Shown here: piece after piece, positions 8,688-20,753 of the stretch
How the letters are laid out: every line of letters starts with the position of its first letter
Numbering within the stretch: position 1 is the stretch's first letter
Assembly: GCA_036417435.1 (NCBI GenBank)
Contig: CM070904.1
Location: 40,458,408 to 40,522,407, forward strand
Reading direction: 5' to 3'
Length of the DNA stretch: 64,000 bases
Origin: Inia geoffrensis
Taxonomy: Eukaryota; Chordata; Mammalia; Artiodactyla; Iniidae
Translations under genes and position numbers: made by a program
The notes under the pieces: model-generated
What the model was told of the DNA's origin: nothing
What the model saw: only the letters and a program-made list of their open reading frames with translations
The model's database searches: none

Positions 8688-11600
8688 ATGGGAATAGGAA
8701 CATACGTATCGTTAATTACCTTAAATGTAAATGGATTAAGTGCTCCCACCAAAAGACACAGACTGACTGAATGGATACAAAAACAAGACCCATATATATG
8801 CTATCTACAAGAGACCCACTTCAGACCTAGAGACACATACAGACTGAAAGTGAGGGGATGGAAAAAGATATTCCATGCAAACGGAAACCAAAAGAAAGCT
8901 GGAGTAGCAATTCTCGTATCAGACAAAATAGACTTTAAAGTAAAGACTATTAGAAGAGACAAAGCAGGACACTACATAATGATCAAGGGATCGATCCAAG
9001 AAGAAGATATAACAATTGTAAATATTTATGAACCCAACATAGGAGCACCTCAGTACATAAGGCAAATACTAACAGCCATAAAATGGGAAAATGACAGTAA
9101 CACATTCATAGTAGGGGACTTTAACACCCCACTTTCACACATGGACAGATCATCCAAAATTAAAATAAATAAGGAAACTGAAGCTTTAAATGATACATTA
9201 AACGAGATGGACTTAATTAATATTTATAGGACACTCCATCCAAAAACAACAGAATACACATTTTTCTCAAGTGCTCATGGAACATTCTCCAGGATAGATC
9301 ATATCTTGGGTCACAAATCTAGCCATGGTAAATTTAAGACAATTGAAATTGTACCAAGTATCTTTTCTGACCACAATGCTATGAGACTAGATATCAATTA
9401 CAGGAAAAGATCTGTAAAAAATACAAACACATGGAGGCTTGATAAGTCAAAACATACCTAGAAACAAATGACAATGGAGACACAATGACCCAAAACCTAT
9501 GGGATGCAGCAAAAGCAGTTCTAAGAGGGAAGTTTATAGCAATACAATCCTACCTTAAGCAACAGGAAACATCTCGAATAAACAACCTAATCTTGCACCT
9601 AAAGCAGTTAGAGAAAAAAGAACAAAAAAACCCCAAAGTTAGCAGAAGAAAAGAAATCATAAAAATCAGATCAGAAATAAATGAAAAAGAAATGAAGGAA
9701 ATGATAGCAAAGATCAATAAAACTGAAAGCTGGTTCTTTGAGAAGATAAACAAAATTGATAAACCATTAGCCAGACTCATCAAGAAAAAAAGGGAGAAGA
9801 CTCAAATCAATAGAATTAGAAATGAAAAAGGAGAAGTAACAACTGACACTGCAGAAATACAAAAGATCCTGAGAGATTACTACAAGCACCTCTATGCCAG
9901 TAAAATGGACAACCTGGAAGAAATGGACAAATTCTTAGAAAAGCACAACCTTTCAAGACTGAATCAGGAAGAAAAAGAAAATATGAACAGACCAATCACA
10001 AGCACTGAAATTGAAACTGTGATTAAAAATCTTCCAACAAACAGAAGCCCAGGACCAGATGGCTTTACAGGCAAATTCTATCAAACATTTAGAGAAGAGC
10101 TAACACCTATCCTTCTCAAACTCTTCCAAAATATAGCAGAGGGAGGAACACTCCCAAACTCATTCTACAAGACCACCATCACCCTGATACCAAAACCAGA
10201 CAAGGATGTCACAAAGAAAGAAAACTACAGGCCAATATCACTGATGAACATAGATGCAAAAATCCTCAACAAAATACTAGCAAACAGAATCCAACAGCAC
10301 ATTAAAAGGATCATACACCATGATCAAGTGGGGTTTATTCCAGGAATGCAAGGATTTTTCAATATATGCAAATCAGTCAACGTGATACACCATATTAACA
10401 AATTGAAGGAGAAAAACCATATGATGATCTCAATAGGTGCAGAGAAAGCTTTCGACAAAATTCAACACCCATTTATGATAAAAACCCTGCAGAAAGTAGG
10501 CATAGAGGGAACTTTCCTCAACATAATAAAGGCCATATATGACAAACCCACAGCAAACATTGTCCTCAATGGTGAAAAACTGAAAGCATTTCCACTAATA
10601 TCAGGGACAAGACAAGTTTGCCCTCTCTCACCACTCTTATTCAACATAGTTTTGGAAGTTTTAGCCACAGCAATCAGAGAAGAAAAGGAAATAAAAGGAA
10701 TCCAAATTGGAAAAGAAGTAAAGCTGTCACTGTTTGCAGATGACATGATACTGTACATAGAGAATCCTAAAGATGCTACCAGAAAACTACTAGAGCTAAT
10801 CAATGAATTTGGTAAAGTAGCAGGGTACAAAATTAAACCACAGAAATCTCTGGCATTCATATACACTAATGATGAAAAACCTGAAAGTGAAATCAAGAAA
10901 ACACGCCCATTTACCACTGCAACAAAAAGAATAAAATATCTAGGAATAAACCTACCTAAGGAGACAAAAGAGCTGTATGCAGAAAATTATAAGACACTGA
11001 TGAAAGAAATTAAAGATGATACACATAGATGGAGGGATATACCATGTTCTTGGATTGGAAGAATCAACATTGTGAAAATGACTCTACTACTCAAAGCAAT
11101 CTACAGATTCAATGCAATCCCTATCAAACTACCACTGGCATTTTTCACAAAACTAGAACAAAAACTTTCACAATTTGTATGGAAACACAAAAGACCCCGA
11201 ATAGCCAAAGCAATCTTGAGAACGAAAAATGGAGCTGGAGGAATCAGGCTCCCTGACTTCAGAGTATACTACAAAGCTACAGTAATCAAGACAGTGTGGT
11301 ACTGGCACAAAAACAGAAATATAGATCAATGGAACAGGATAGAAAGCCCAGAGATAAACCCATGCACATATGGTCACATTATCTTTGATAAAGGAGGCAG
11401 GAATATACAGTGGAGAAAGGACAGCCTCTTCAATAAGTGGTGCTGGGAAAACTGGACAGGTACATGTAAAAGTAAGAGATTAGATCACTCCCAAACACCA
11501 TACACAAAAATAAGCTCAAAATGGATTAAAGACCTAAATGTAAGGCCAGAAACTGTCAAACTCTTAGAGGAAAACATACGCAGAACACTCTATGACATAA

Positions 11601-12456
11601 ATCACAGCAAGATCTTTTCTGACCCACCTCCTAGAGAAATGTAAATAAAAACAAAACTAAACAAATGGGACCTAATGAAACTTCAAAGCTTTTGCACAGC
11701 AAAGGAAACCATCAACAAGACCAAAAGACAACCCTCAGAATGGGAGAAAATATTTTCAAATGAAGCAACTGACAAAGGTTTAATTCCAAAATTTACAAGC
11801 AGCCCATGGAGCTCAATAACCAAAAAACAAACAACCCAGTCCAAAAATGGGCAGAAGACCTAAATAGACATTTCTCCAAAGAAGATATACAGACTGCCAA
11901 CAAACACATGAAAGAATGCTCAACATCATTATTCTTTAGAGAAATGCAACTCAAAACTGTAATGAGATATCATCTCACACCAGTCAGAATGGCCATCATC
12001 AAAAAATCTAGAAACAATAAATGCTGGAGAGGGTGTGGAGAAAAGGGAACACTCTTGCTCTGCTGGTGGGAATGTGAATTGGTACAGCCACTATGGAGAA
12101 CAGTATGGAAATTCCTTAAAAAACTACAAATAGAACTACCATATGACCCAGAAATCCCACTACTGGACATATATCCTGAGAAAACCATAATTCAAAAAGA
12201 GTCATGTACCAAAATGTTCACTGCAGCTCTATTTACAATAGCCAGGAGATGGAAACTACCTAAGTGTCCACCATGATATGAATGGATAAAGAAGATGTGG
12301 CACATATATACAATGGAATATTACTCAGCCATAAAAAGAAACGAAATTGAGCTATTTGTAATGAGGTGGATGGACCTAGAGTGTGTCATACAGAGTGAAG
12401 TAAGTCAGAAAGAGAAAGACAAATACCGTATGCTAACACATATATATGGCATTTAA
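8688..12456 (+). pseudogene. LINE-1 ORF2 (endonuclease/reverse transcriptase), broken
   Basis: ORF2 nicks target DNA and reverse-transcribes LINE-1 RNA there. Start MGIGTYVSLITLNVNG at 8688. The AP-type endonuclease (8688-9440) keeps N13, E42 (LQETH), VGDFN, SRIDH and SDHNA, but the usual YAPN reads YEPN. A deletion of about 60 bp near 9438-9450 shifts frame and gives a stop at 9459. The reverse transcriptase continues open from 9485 to 11644: FADD is intact (10733-10744), but the motif A aspartate is glycine ([10 protein letters not shown], codon 10436-10438) and RQGCPLSP reads RQVCPLSP. A nonsense TAA at 11642 and a frameshift near 11800 follow. The C-terminal Cys-rich part ([19 protein letters not shown]) reads on to a stop at 12274 and the natural end at 12454-12456. 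Length is near normal (about 1,275 codons in intact copies). Catalytically dead on two counts. Confidence 0.93.
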
Positions 12457-12835
12457 GAAAAAATAAATGTCATGAAGAACCCAGGGGTAAGACAGGAATA
12501 AAGACACAGACCTACTAGAGAATGGACTTAAGGATATGGGGAGTGGAAAGCGTAAGCTGTGACAATGCGAGAGAGAGGCATGGACATATATACACTACCA
12601 AACGTAAGATAGATAGCTAGTGGGAAGCAGCCACGTAGCACAGGGAGATCAGCTCGGTGCTTTGTGACCACCTAGAGGCATGAGATAAGGAGGGCGGGGG
12701 TGAGGCAGACGCGAGAGGGAAGAGATATGGGGACATAGGTATATGTATAACTGATTCACTTTGTTATAAAGCAGAAACTAACACACCATTGTAAAGCAAT
12801 TATACTCCAATAAAGATGTTCCAAAAAAAATAAAA
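12457..12835 (+). terminator. LINE-1 3'UTR and polyadenylation site
   Basis: Shows the family 3'UTR with gggagatcagctcggtgctt and tatactccaataaagatgtt. The AATAAA signal is at 12809-12814 and the tail is an A-rich ccaaaaaaaataaaataaaa run going straight into the right duplication. Confidence 0.85.
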
Positions 12836-12850
12836 TAAAACTGTTAACAG
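12836..12850 (+). repeat. right target-site duplication of composite LINE-1
   Basis: Second copy of taaaactgttaacag, followed by single-copy DNA (gctaaggaatgaattc). Confidence 0.85.
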
Positions 12851-14286
12851 GCTAAGGAATGAATTCATCATGCTCTTGGTCAGCACAGGATACAACAGGT
12901 AGGCACAAAGCCATGAGGGCTTCCACAAGTGGCCTCTTAGCCACATGTCTGGATTGTGCCACAGGCATCAGCCACCATGTTTTGGAGAGCGATTGGGCTG
13001 TGTTGGTTCATCTGGTGATTTGTTTAATGGAGACCCCTTACAAGAGCATGGGCTGTTCCTTTGAAGTATCACTTCAGCCAAAAACCCAGAGATATTCTTG
13101 ATCTTGTTGCAGGTCCTGCTCCAAATAGACAAAGCTGATTTTTGTCTGATGCTTACCCCTATTGATTGAGCACGCTCAGGGGTTGATTTTCTTCCTCTCA
13201 TTTGTGTAGTCTGCTCATGGGAAGGTACAGCTGTCTCAATGCTTCTTAGGCACCGAGATTATTAAGATCGTCTTGGACAAATCTTTATCATTGTCACTCC
13301 AGTGACAAATATTTCATTGTTTTGCACATGGGAGGATTTGTGTAAGTTGCTGAGAATGCAGAACATGAATTGTGGTCCCTGGTCTTAAGAAGCATGAAAT
13401 CTAGTTGGAGAGGAAGCGTGCTTATGTGTACATATATACACACATATGGAAAGAAAATAGTATGGCTAATATATGCAAGTTACCAAATGAGTTGGATAGA
13501 TAGTAAGGGCTACAGGAATTCAGATGGACTGAATGTTACAGTCCTAATCATGTTTACACAAAAGGCATAAATCACTCTTGTCATATTGTGACCTATTTGG
13601 ACATAGGTAAGAGCACTGGACTTGGACCGGGACATTCCAAGTGCGGAAGCGCCAAGGAAATGGACACATCACTGAGTGGGAGCAGATGCAAAGTGAGATC
13701 CATATGATGTGCTGGGAAAAGCCCAACCCAGAAGGTAGAAGTCAGTGTTCTGAGCATCTGCGTGCAAGCTGGAGGTACTCAGGCCAGAGGCGCTAACAGA
13801 CACGCTGTCCTGTCATGGGGCTTCTGGGGGCCAATGTATGATATTGAGGCAGGCAGGTGAGATTGTCTGAGGAGACAGGGCTCAAGCCACAGTGCAGAGT
13901 TCCTGGGGGCTGTGGCCTAAATGTAACTTAGCCCCACATATTGAACAAATTGAGCACTCTTGACATTAGACATTTCACCAAGGAAGGGAGGCTGAATTGT
14001 TTTGAAACTAGAAAGTGGCACAAACCTTCCACTTGTCACTGTCTCCCGCTCCTGGTCTAGGAAAGAAAACTTTTACAGTTTGAGCTTTCCCCCCTGAGAA
14101 TGCATGTGACCAGTGGAAGGTGTGGCTTCTTCTGGGCCAGTGTTTGTCTGCTCTGGGCTCCTGACAATCTCCTGTTTAAGGAAGAACTTAGGGGAGCTGT
14201 CGTAGTCTCAGAGTACCATCTGTAAAGGATGGATGGAGTATGTCATCTCCATAGGCTCGCTCCGTGATGATCAATCAATTCTCTTC
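12851..14286. other. single-copy stretch, nothing recognised
   Basis: No exon-like frame, RNA or repeat identified. Around 13372-13410 a segment reminiscent of an old LINE ('cttaagaagcatgaaatcta') is too short to call. Confidence 0.4.
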
Positions 14287-14301
14287 AAAACAGTACTGGT
14301 C

Positions 14302-14462
14302 GGGCTTCCCTGGTGGCGCAGTGGTTGAGAGTCCGCTTGCCGATGTGGGGGACACGGGTTTGTGCCCCGGTCCGGGGAGATCCCCCATGCCCCGGAGCGG
14401 CTGGGCCCATGAGCCATGGCCACTGAGCCTGCACGTCCGGAGCCTGTGCTCCGCAATGGGAA
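14302..14462 (+). mobile_element. CHR-type SINE lacking its 3' module
   Basis: Starts gggcttccctggtggcgcag with A box tggcgcagtgg. It stops after gcctgtgctccgcaatggga, with no 'gaggccacaacagtgagaggccc' end. The duplication aaaacagtactggtc (14287-14301) / aaaacaggactggtc (14463-14477) directly flanks this short body, so it was inserted in this form or lost its end at insertion. Confidence 0.9.
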
Positions 14463-14477
14463 AAAACAGGACTGGTC

Positions 14478-15159
14478 AACCCCTCCTCAGAAGCAAAAGT
14501 AAACTCTTTCTTAAGCCTATCTTTTCCTAAGACAGAAGAATGGTTATCTAATTATTATCTTCTTCACCAGTTTACCTTATCCAATAAAGCCTTTGGCCCA
14601 AACTAGAAATCAAAATCTGTTTCTAGCTGGGTCTCATTGATTCGTGCACACTTTCTCTGATTCCTTTTATGTTTTAAACCAAATCAGAAACTCAGTGTCT
14701 AACTGTAAACTGAATGATATTATTTCCAAGGTGAAATAATCATAGCAATATTCAGTGGAAAATGCTTTCACACAAGGTGACTCCTGGTTTTCTGTCCCTG
14801 CATCTCTCCTGAAGGTGATTGCAAAAAAGATATTAAGAAATTCCTTTATTTTAGGAGCAAGTTTGAGATTAGGTTCTGGTAAGGAACGCCAGGCCTGGAA
14901 AATTGAATTTTGATTTCTTTTGTCCCACAGTTCACACAAGTAGTTCATTCCGCTGGCCCCTGTTAAGGAGGTGGCGGGCTGGGAGCCCATGGAACCATCT
15001 GTATGGCATGTAAATGACAAAGCAGGCCATTTTGTACCTGCTGGAATCCATACTTCTCATGGGTGGGCTCACCAGGACTGCACAGTCCTGTGTGGGCTTT
15101 GGGGGTCACATTTCCACGTGGAGTCTGTCATATTGCTTCCTTTTACGTGCCATCTCTGA
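14478..15159. other. single-copy stretch, nothing recognised
   Basis: No repeat or gene recognised. Confidence 0.4.
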
Positions 15160-15308
15160 GTTTCCGTCTTTGCCATTAAAGGAACTCTACATCTGTTTGC
15201 TGTCTGTATTTCCCATGAGAATACAAGTCCATGACTCTCACAGATATGCCCATCCTCTCTAGAACAGAGCCTGCACATCGAGGTACTCAATAAATATCTG
15301 TAGAGTGA
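15160..15308 (+). repeat. L2 LINE 3' end
   Basis: The L2 tail pattern is visible at the end: agaacagagcctgcacatcg, then ggtactcaataaatatctgt and a gagtgaa end. Diverged. Confidence 0.65.
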
Positions 15309-15789
15309 AACATTCTCTCATTGTGGATATTGATATATTCCCATCAACCCACTGTCCCCTTGTGTCAACCACACACTGGGTAGCAGTCAAGATGCTAGTC
15401 ATTGGTGGGGAAATGGTTAAGTGAGGTCTTTTACAATGGCAACACAGGGCCCTGGTGCCACAGGACCTGGGACCTGGACAAGTTATTGAGGTGGGTCAGC
15501 TAGGATTCTGTTACCCGAACCAAAACTAGGGGTTTGATTCTAAATTCCCCCATACTAGGGCTTCAAATCCTGGGTGGGCCCCAGTCTCTATATTAGAGTC
15601 ACTGACCCCAAACTAAGAAGAGATGAATGTTGAGGGACAGAAATCAAAGCAAAGCAGAGCTTTATCTCCTTAGCTCTTTTGGGCAATGTAATGCCTCTGA
15701 GTTAATTGGAATCAGGCATCTTTGGTCATGGTGGGGCTGAGGAACGATTTAGTTGCCAAATGGCTGAATTGTGGACAAATAATTGCTTT
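15309..15789. other. single-copy stretch, nothing recognised
   Basis: No repeat or gene recognised. Confidence 0.35.
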
Positions 15790-15797
15790 TTAAATCT

Positions 15798-15920
15798 ATT
15801 TTTATTTTTTAACATCTTTATTGGGGTATAATTGCTTTACAATGGTGTGTCAGTTTCTACTTTATAACAAAGTGAATCAGTGATACATATACACATGTTT
15901 GCATATCTCTTCCCTGTTGC
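15798..15920 (-). mobile_element. short LINE-1 3' end, minus strand
   Basis: About 120 bp of LINE-1 3'UTR in reverse: ggggtataattgctttacaa, gtgtgtcagtttctacttta, caaagtgaatcagtgataca. Flanked by ttaaatct at 15790-15797 and 15921-15928. Confidence 0.8.
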
Positions 15921-16002
15921 TTAAATCTCTTTATTAAGAAAAAAAAATTTTTGAACACCTCAATATCCTTTCTGATTGCCTCTGAAAACCAAGTGCTTGA
16001 TT

Positions 16003-16022
16003 CCTAACCCTAACCCTAACCC
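16003..16022 (-). repeat. short interstitial telomere-like tract
   Basis: Three perfect ccctaa units in a row (cctaaccctaaccctaaccc), i.e. TTAGGG repeats on the minus strand, in otherwise ordinary sequence. Confidence 0.85.
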
Positions 16023-17379
16023 AGAATACTGGGAGAAGAGCATGCAACCTCCAAATAACTAATTTCAGGCACATAAACAGTCATATTGGCTCATGGCAGG
16101 GGGAATATCCTCGTATTTATTCCATTGAACGGGGTTTTTTGGTGTCTGCTGTCCTATTGGTTTGCATGGCTCCACAGGAATGCAGTGACAGACACCTCCT
16201 TTCTTTCCTCAAAGGTATGGAGTCTTTGGGCCAATGAGATATATCTCCTATTTGCAGAGAACCCACCCCCTATCAATCTGGCTTGGATTTATTAAACTCC
16301 TTTACTAGGAAATTATGTATCACAGGGACATCAAGGCCGTATATAGTGAGTCCTGTCCTATGTTTCTAACCCTTCTTCTGTATTTGCACTTCTCTCTGCC
16401 CAGAATTTTTGTGTTTCTCTGAATTCCCAAATCACCTGCTATAAAATGCCTATTTCTCTTCCCCAGCTGTTCCCTTGTGTTATTTATAGTAGGCCCAGGA
16501 GAAAATGTTCATTGAAATCATATAGAGATTATATCAGAGAAGAGAGAGATTTGGCAGTGCTATTTGGAGTTGAAACATTAAAAAATAAAAAGTGCTGAGC
16601 AAGGGTGGCAGCAGAAGGTGGGAAGTCCTCTGGTTTGATGACAGGCCTGGGCCACTATTAAATGTGTATCCCAAGAGCTTCACGGGTTGATAATTTTTAT
16701 GTGAAAGAATTGTTTAAGAATAATCAAGTTAAAATTGCTATTGTCCCTTACTTTTTACCAGGGCTAAAATAATTAAGTGAATTATCTTTTGAGAAATACG
16801 ACACAGTAGACCCTTGGGGGAAATGAAAGCTTTCTGCTTGATCTTGTTCAATCAATACAAACTTCAGGGTTTTCTGTTCAATGAAAAAATTCAAAAGACC
16901 TCTGGCATTCCCTCAAGCTTTCTGAAAACCGTAACATAAATTCTGTGGCAACTGATGGATTTGTTTGCTCCGGAACACTGGCATTCAGTGTGAAATCAAC
17001 ATTTAAAAAGACCTTGGGACAAGTGTCGAGGACACAAGTGGATAAATCCCTTGTTTCTGGAAGTATTAATGATGCCAGTAATAATTCAGAAATTGCTAAG
17101 ACTAATATTCTCCCTTCAAATTGGGGATGGCTGGTTCCCATAGATTTGCTCTTTTAGTTCAAAGATCTGCATAATTCTTTATTGCTCTGAAGCTATGTAG
17201 TTCCATGATTGTTGGAGAAGTTTCTAAGTTAATCAATGCATTTTGAAGTCTAACTGAGCGAAGAACATGTCTTGTTTGCAAGACACCAAGTCTGATGTTC
17301 AGTATTGTAACCTGTACTCACCCATCCCTCCGTAGGGTGCTTCTGCCTATTTCCTCAGGCCAGTAACCTCTGAGCCCAT
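16023..17379. other. single-copy stretch, possibly an unrecognised old LTR near 16030-16500
   Basis: No gene seen. Parts of 15600-16500 have the feel of an old LTR (ctataaaatgcctatttctc looks TATA-like), but I cannot match a family. Confidence 0.25.
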
Positions 17380-18085
17380 TTTGCTTCCTCTCTCTCCCTA
17401 AATATTATTTCTTCTCCCTAAATATCTCTTGGATCTGTTTTCTTCTTCCCATCAGCCTAGGGCAAGCTATTTCTCTCTCTTGGACCATTGCAAGAGCCTC
17501 TTCGTGTCCTTGCTGCTAATACTGCTCCCTACCTACCCTTAACACAGTCTCCCTAAAGCAACCTGTGTGCTCGTTAACAATACAAACTGTTGATGTCCGT
17601 CCTTGGCCTAAAACAATTTGTGGTTTGAAGTTCTGTACCCTCAACATGGCTTTCAGTTATCTGCGTGACCCTGCTCCTCCTTGCTTCCCCCAGCCTCGTC
17701 CTATTCAGTCGCTCCTTTCTAGCCAGGCTGGCTCTCCTTCAGCAACGTGCCAATCTCTTTCCTGTTTTTGGTCCCTGACAGATGTACTTTTCCCTACTAG
17801 GAACGCTTTCCCATCTTCCCTTCTCCCCTTCACCTAGGCAACTCCTAGTCAACTTAAAAATTCAGCTTAGACTTGATTTCTGCCACAGAATCTTCCCCAT
17901 CCCTCCAGCTACTTGAGATCACTTGCTTTAAGCCTCTACAAGATGCACTTTGTAGCAGCACAAATCTAACTAATATTTGATTGATGGATACCTATTGGTT
18001 GTAAGCTGTATGAAGGCAGGGGTGGGGTCTGTCTCATTCACAGGGCTTGGAACATAGCAGATGCTCAGCCAATGCTTGTTGCGCG
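17380..18085 (+). repeat. L2 LINE, long 3' portion
   Basis: About 700 bp collinear with the L2 3' half: tctcttggatctgttttctt, ttggaccattgcaagagcct (usual 'ctggactattgcaatagcct'), a ccctgctcctccttgcttc segment, cccttcacctaggcaactcc, ttgtaagctgtatgaaggca, and acatagcagatgctcagcca at the end. The coding part is the C-terminal end of an L2 reverse transcriptase ORF and is fully decayed. Confidence 0.8.
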
Positions 18086-18276
18086 CACAAGGGAGCATAG
18101 AAATGATTGGTCACCATTCCTTAAATGTGCTTTTCATGTAGAACAAGCTTAAAAGTATTTTTCGAGGTCTGTGTCTTTCTTCTCTATTTCCGTATGTTTT
18201 TCACACAAACACATAGAAGCTTGTTTTTGTGGCATGGGAATGGGTTAGAGGCATATATCTTATATTGCTTGGGTAC

Positions 18277-18776
18277 TTAATCTCCGAAAAGCCTGTCTTT
18301 TAACATGTTGAAAAGGACAACCATCCCAAGCCTTTCAGAAATATTGTTGAGTAAAAAGTTCAAGTAAAAGATGAAAACGTCTGTTGGCCTGCCACCATTC
18401 CAACTATAGAAGCACTGTTGGTCACTTACCTGAGGCTGAATCTCAGCCTCTGTGTTCATGACACTTTGCTGCCGTGAAAAGAACTGGGTGAGAAATGGTG
18501 CTGTGCTGTGGTCGCGGGGTTTACTTCAGTGAGATGGACACCGTTTCATCACGTAAAACGCCATCGGTCTTGGCATCTTGAGATCAGCACCAGTTCAGCT
18601 TTCTACTGTGATACTTGGCATTTTCAAGTCATTGTTATTGCTTTGGCTCGATAGAAACACCAGCCTCGTTCTTGCCATGGCAGCGTCTCCTTGGGTTTTA
18701 CACGAAGGATTCAATGCCACTCTAGCCTTTTGAATGACAGATGGCGGCTTCAAATGATGATGTGAAAACAGCATTC
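18277..18776 (-). pseudogene. possible decayed exon or chance frame, unrecognised
   Basis: On the minus strand one frame runs from an ATG at about 18774 to a stop at 18277, about 165 codons, interrupted by only two TGA codons (near 18598 and 18523). The end of the upper part, AEIQPQ, is followed by cag|gtaagt, a near-perfect splice donor at about 18431, while the frame also stays open past it (VSDQQCFYSWNGG...). I recognise no domain or protein. An AT-rich frame of this length with two stops is uncommon but possible by chance, and the ATG is not in an obvious start context. Alternatives: a non-coding exon, or nothing. Confidence 0.2.
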
Positions 18777-20581
18777 ATCATGTTCCTGGAAGATTTCAGT
18801 GTTTTCATTTATTACCAGCAGGGACATTCAACATCATTAGCATGTCTGAATACCTCAGTAATAAATTTAATCTACCATTTTGAGTTGAGAATGATTTGGG
18901 GGAGAAATTTTCTTTAGCATGTTTATGATTTTAGCATTTGATTTTAGGAAATATTTTATGTCTACTTACCTGCTCTTCCTGGAAGTACCCTTCATATTAG
19001 ATTTGCTGAATCAACATTTAATAGATCACCATAGTTCTCAAAGCAGTTTTCATGTAAATTGCATTTGTCATCCGTATATTTTCCCTTTATATAGGAAGTA
19101 AAGTCTGGATTATTTAGATCATTGTTCACTTGATTGTCCAGTGTCTGGAGTATCAAGATCCCTTGTCTCTCCTTTTCCTTTCTCTTGTCTCTCTCTGCCT
19201 CTTGACCTGTTTGCGTCTCCACAGGAGGAGGCATAGGGCCATAGGGTCTGTCATGCAGTCAGCAGATGCTTACCCTGTGCATGTGCCCAGTGCTGTCTCT
19301 GCTACATGGAAGCTTGTTCTTCCCCTAGGGAGGTGGTATCCATGAAAAATTGTGATCCATTCAAATGGCTTAGTGTCAGGTTGTGAGTTGGTGGTTCAGA
19401 CTACATGAGAGGGGTAAGAGGTTGGTAAGACCTAGAAGGGAAGGGGGAAGCTGAGAAGAGGCAGCATCTGAGTTGTAAAGGCTTCAAAGGATGAGGACGA
19501 TTTGAGCAGAAATAAGATAATGGTGGGTAGAGCGTCATAGACCTTGAAGGGACCAGTTTTTAGCTGGGGATTTTTGATGGACAAACAGGAGAGATGACTT
19601 TGGGGCAGAGTGGGCTAGATTACTTTGATTGTTGGATAGGACCTGACTGTAGAAGGACTTGTAAGAGGATTTTTGGCTCTGTGTGCTAGGCGGTGGGAAA
19701 GCATTGATTTTAACCCAATCCCTAAAGTTTAAAAGAATTAGCATGATTCCTTGTAAGGAGCTTTGGCTAAAGACTTGACAGAGCAAAAACTGAATGAAAG
19801 CTTAAAACTGTTGGGGAGATTTGTCAGTCAACTTAAAAAGTTTTAATCCTTCTAGTTTTCAGAGATGAAGATGACTGAGAATTAGCTTAATGACATTGTT
19901 TTCCCCTTGTTTATCTTGCCCCTCTATATGTTCGCTGATGGGAGATTTGCATGTGAAAAGTTTTGCTATACATTCCTGTAGGGAAATTGCACATTGTTGA
20001 TAACTGTATCTTTTATAATCCTTGCTGTTATTGGAACACTGCTAATTTTATTAACACTTTCTCAAAGGAAAAAGGGAAATGAAATAAATCCCCATATGCA
20101 ACCCCTTCATTATCTTGTCTGCCCTTTTGCCTTACTCGCTTTGCTGAAATTCTAATGGACAAAAGGGAACTGCCCAGTAATTTTCTTTCCATGTGACATT
20201 CCAGCACTCCTCCAGTGCATTGCTATAATGAAAGTTGGCAGCTCTTGAGAAGAACAGTAACCATTCAGAGGAGAGCACCTGCTCCATGGACCATGAACAG
20301 GAGAGGAAGCTCTCCAGCCCAAATACGATGCCATTTTTCAAATGTATGAGAGGCAGCACTGATTAGATGTTCAAAGATTCGTCAGTCGCAGGGCAGGAGA
20401 TGGGCAGGCCATCCCATCCCAGATATCTAGTCATCCATGATCAGAAATTGAATTTTAAAGGCCATAAAGCCCCAAGAGCATTATCATTTCTCTTTGGACT
20501 TTTCCTCAAATTCAGGCACAAGATGCTTTAACAGCATCAACATCAAAGACTATTAGGTGCTTACCTGTTTTTTGTTTTGAA
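18777..20581. other. single-copy stretch, nothing recognised
   Basis: Long non-repetitive region with no long open frame and no repeat that I can name. Confidence 0.4.
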
Positions 20582-20591
20582 TGGAACATTT

Positions 20592-20743
20592 CTATTTATT
20601 TATGTATTCATTCATTCATTCATTCATTCATTTATGCTGCGCTGCACAGCATGCAGGATCTTAGTTCCCTGACCAGGAATGGAACCTGTGACCCCTGCAG
20701 TGGAAGCGTGGAACCCTAACCACCGGACTGCTAGGGAAGTCCC
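20592..20743 (-). mobile_element. CHR-type SINE, minus strand, with (ATTC)n tail
   Basis: In reverse it starts gggacttccctagcagtccg and includes ctgcaggggtcacaggttcc and gtcagggaactaagatcctg. The tail has become a clean attc tandem run (20606-20632). Duplication tggaacattt at 20582-20591 and 20744-20753. This is the shorter subtype with the 'cgcttccactgcaggg' body. Confidence 0.9.
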
Positions 20744-20753
20744 TGGAACATTT

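Larger units (their letters stand above)
5285..12835 (+). mobile_element. composite LINE-1: ORF2 fragment joined to a full-length LINE-1
   Basis: One 7.5-kb unit between a single pair of 15-bp duplications. Order: ORF2 fragment in the same orientation (5285-5637), then a LINE-1 with 5'UTR (5638-7739), ORF1 (7740-8629), ORF2 (8688-12456) and 3'UTR (12457-12835). The LINE-1 length is normal for a complete element. Both reading frames are broken, so it is not an active copy. The fragment at the front is not part of a normal LINE-1. It must come from read-through of an upstream element, template switching, or insertion followed by recombination. Confidence 0.88.
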
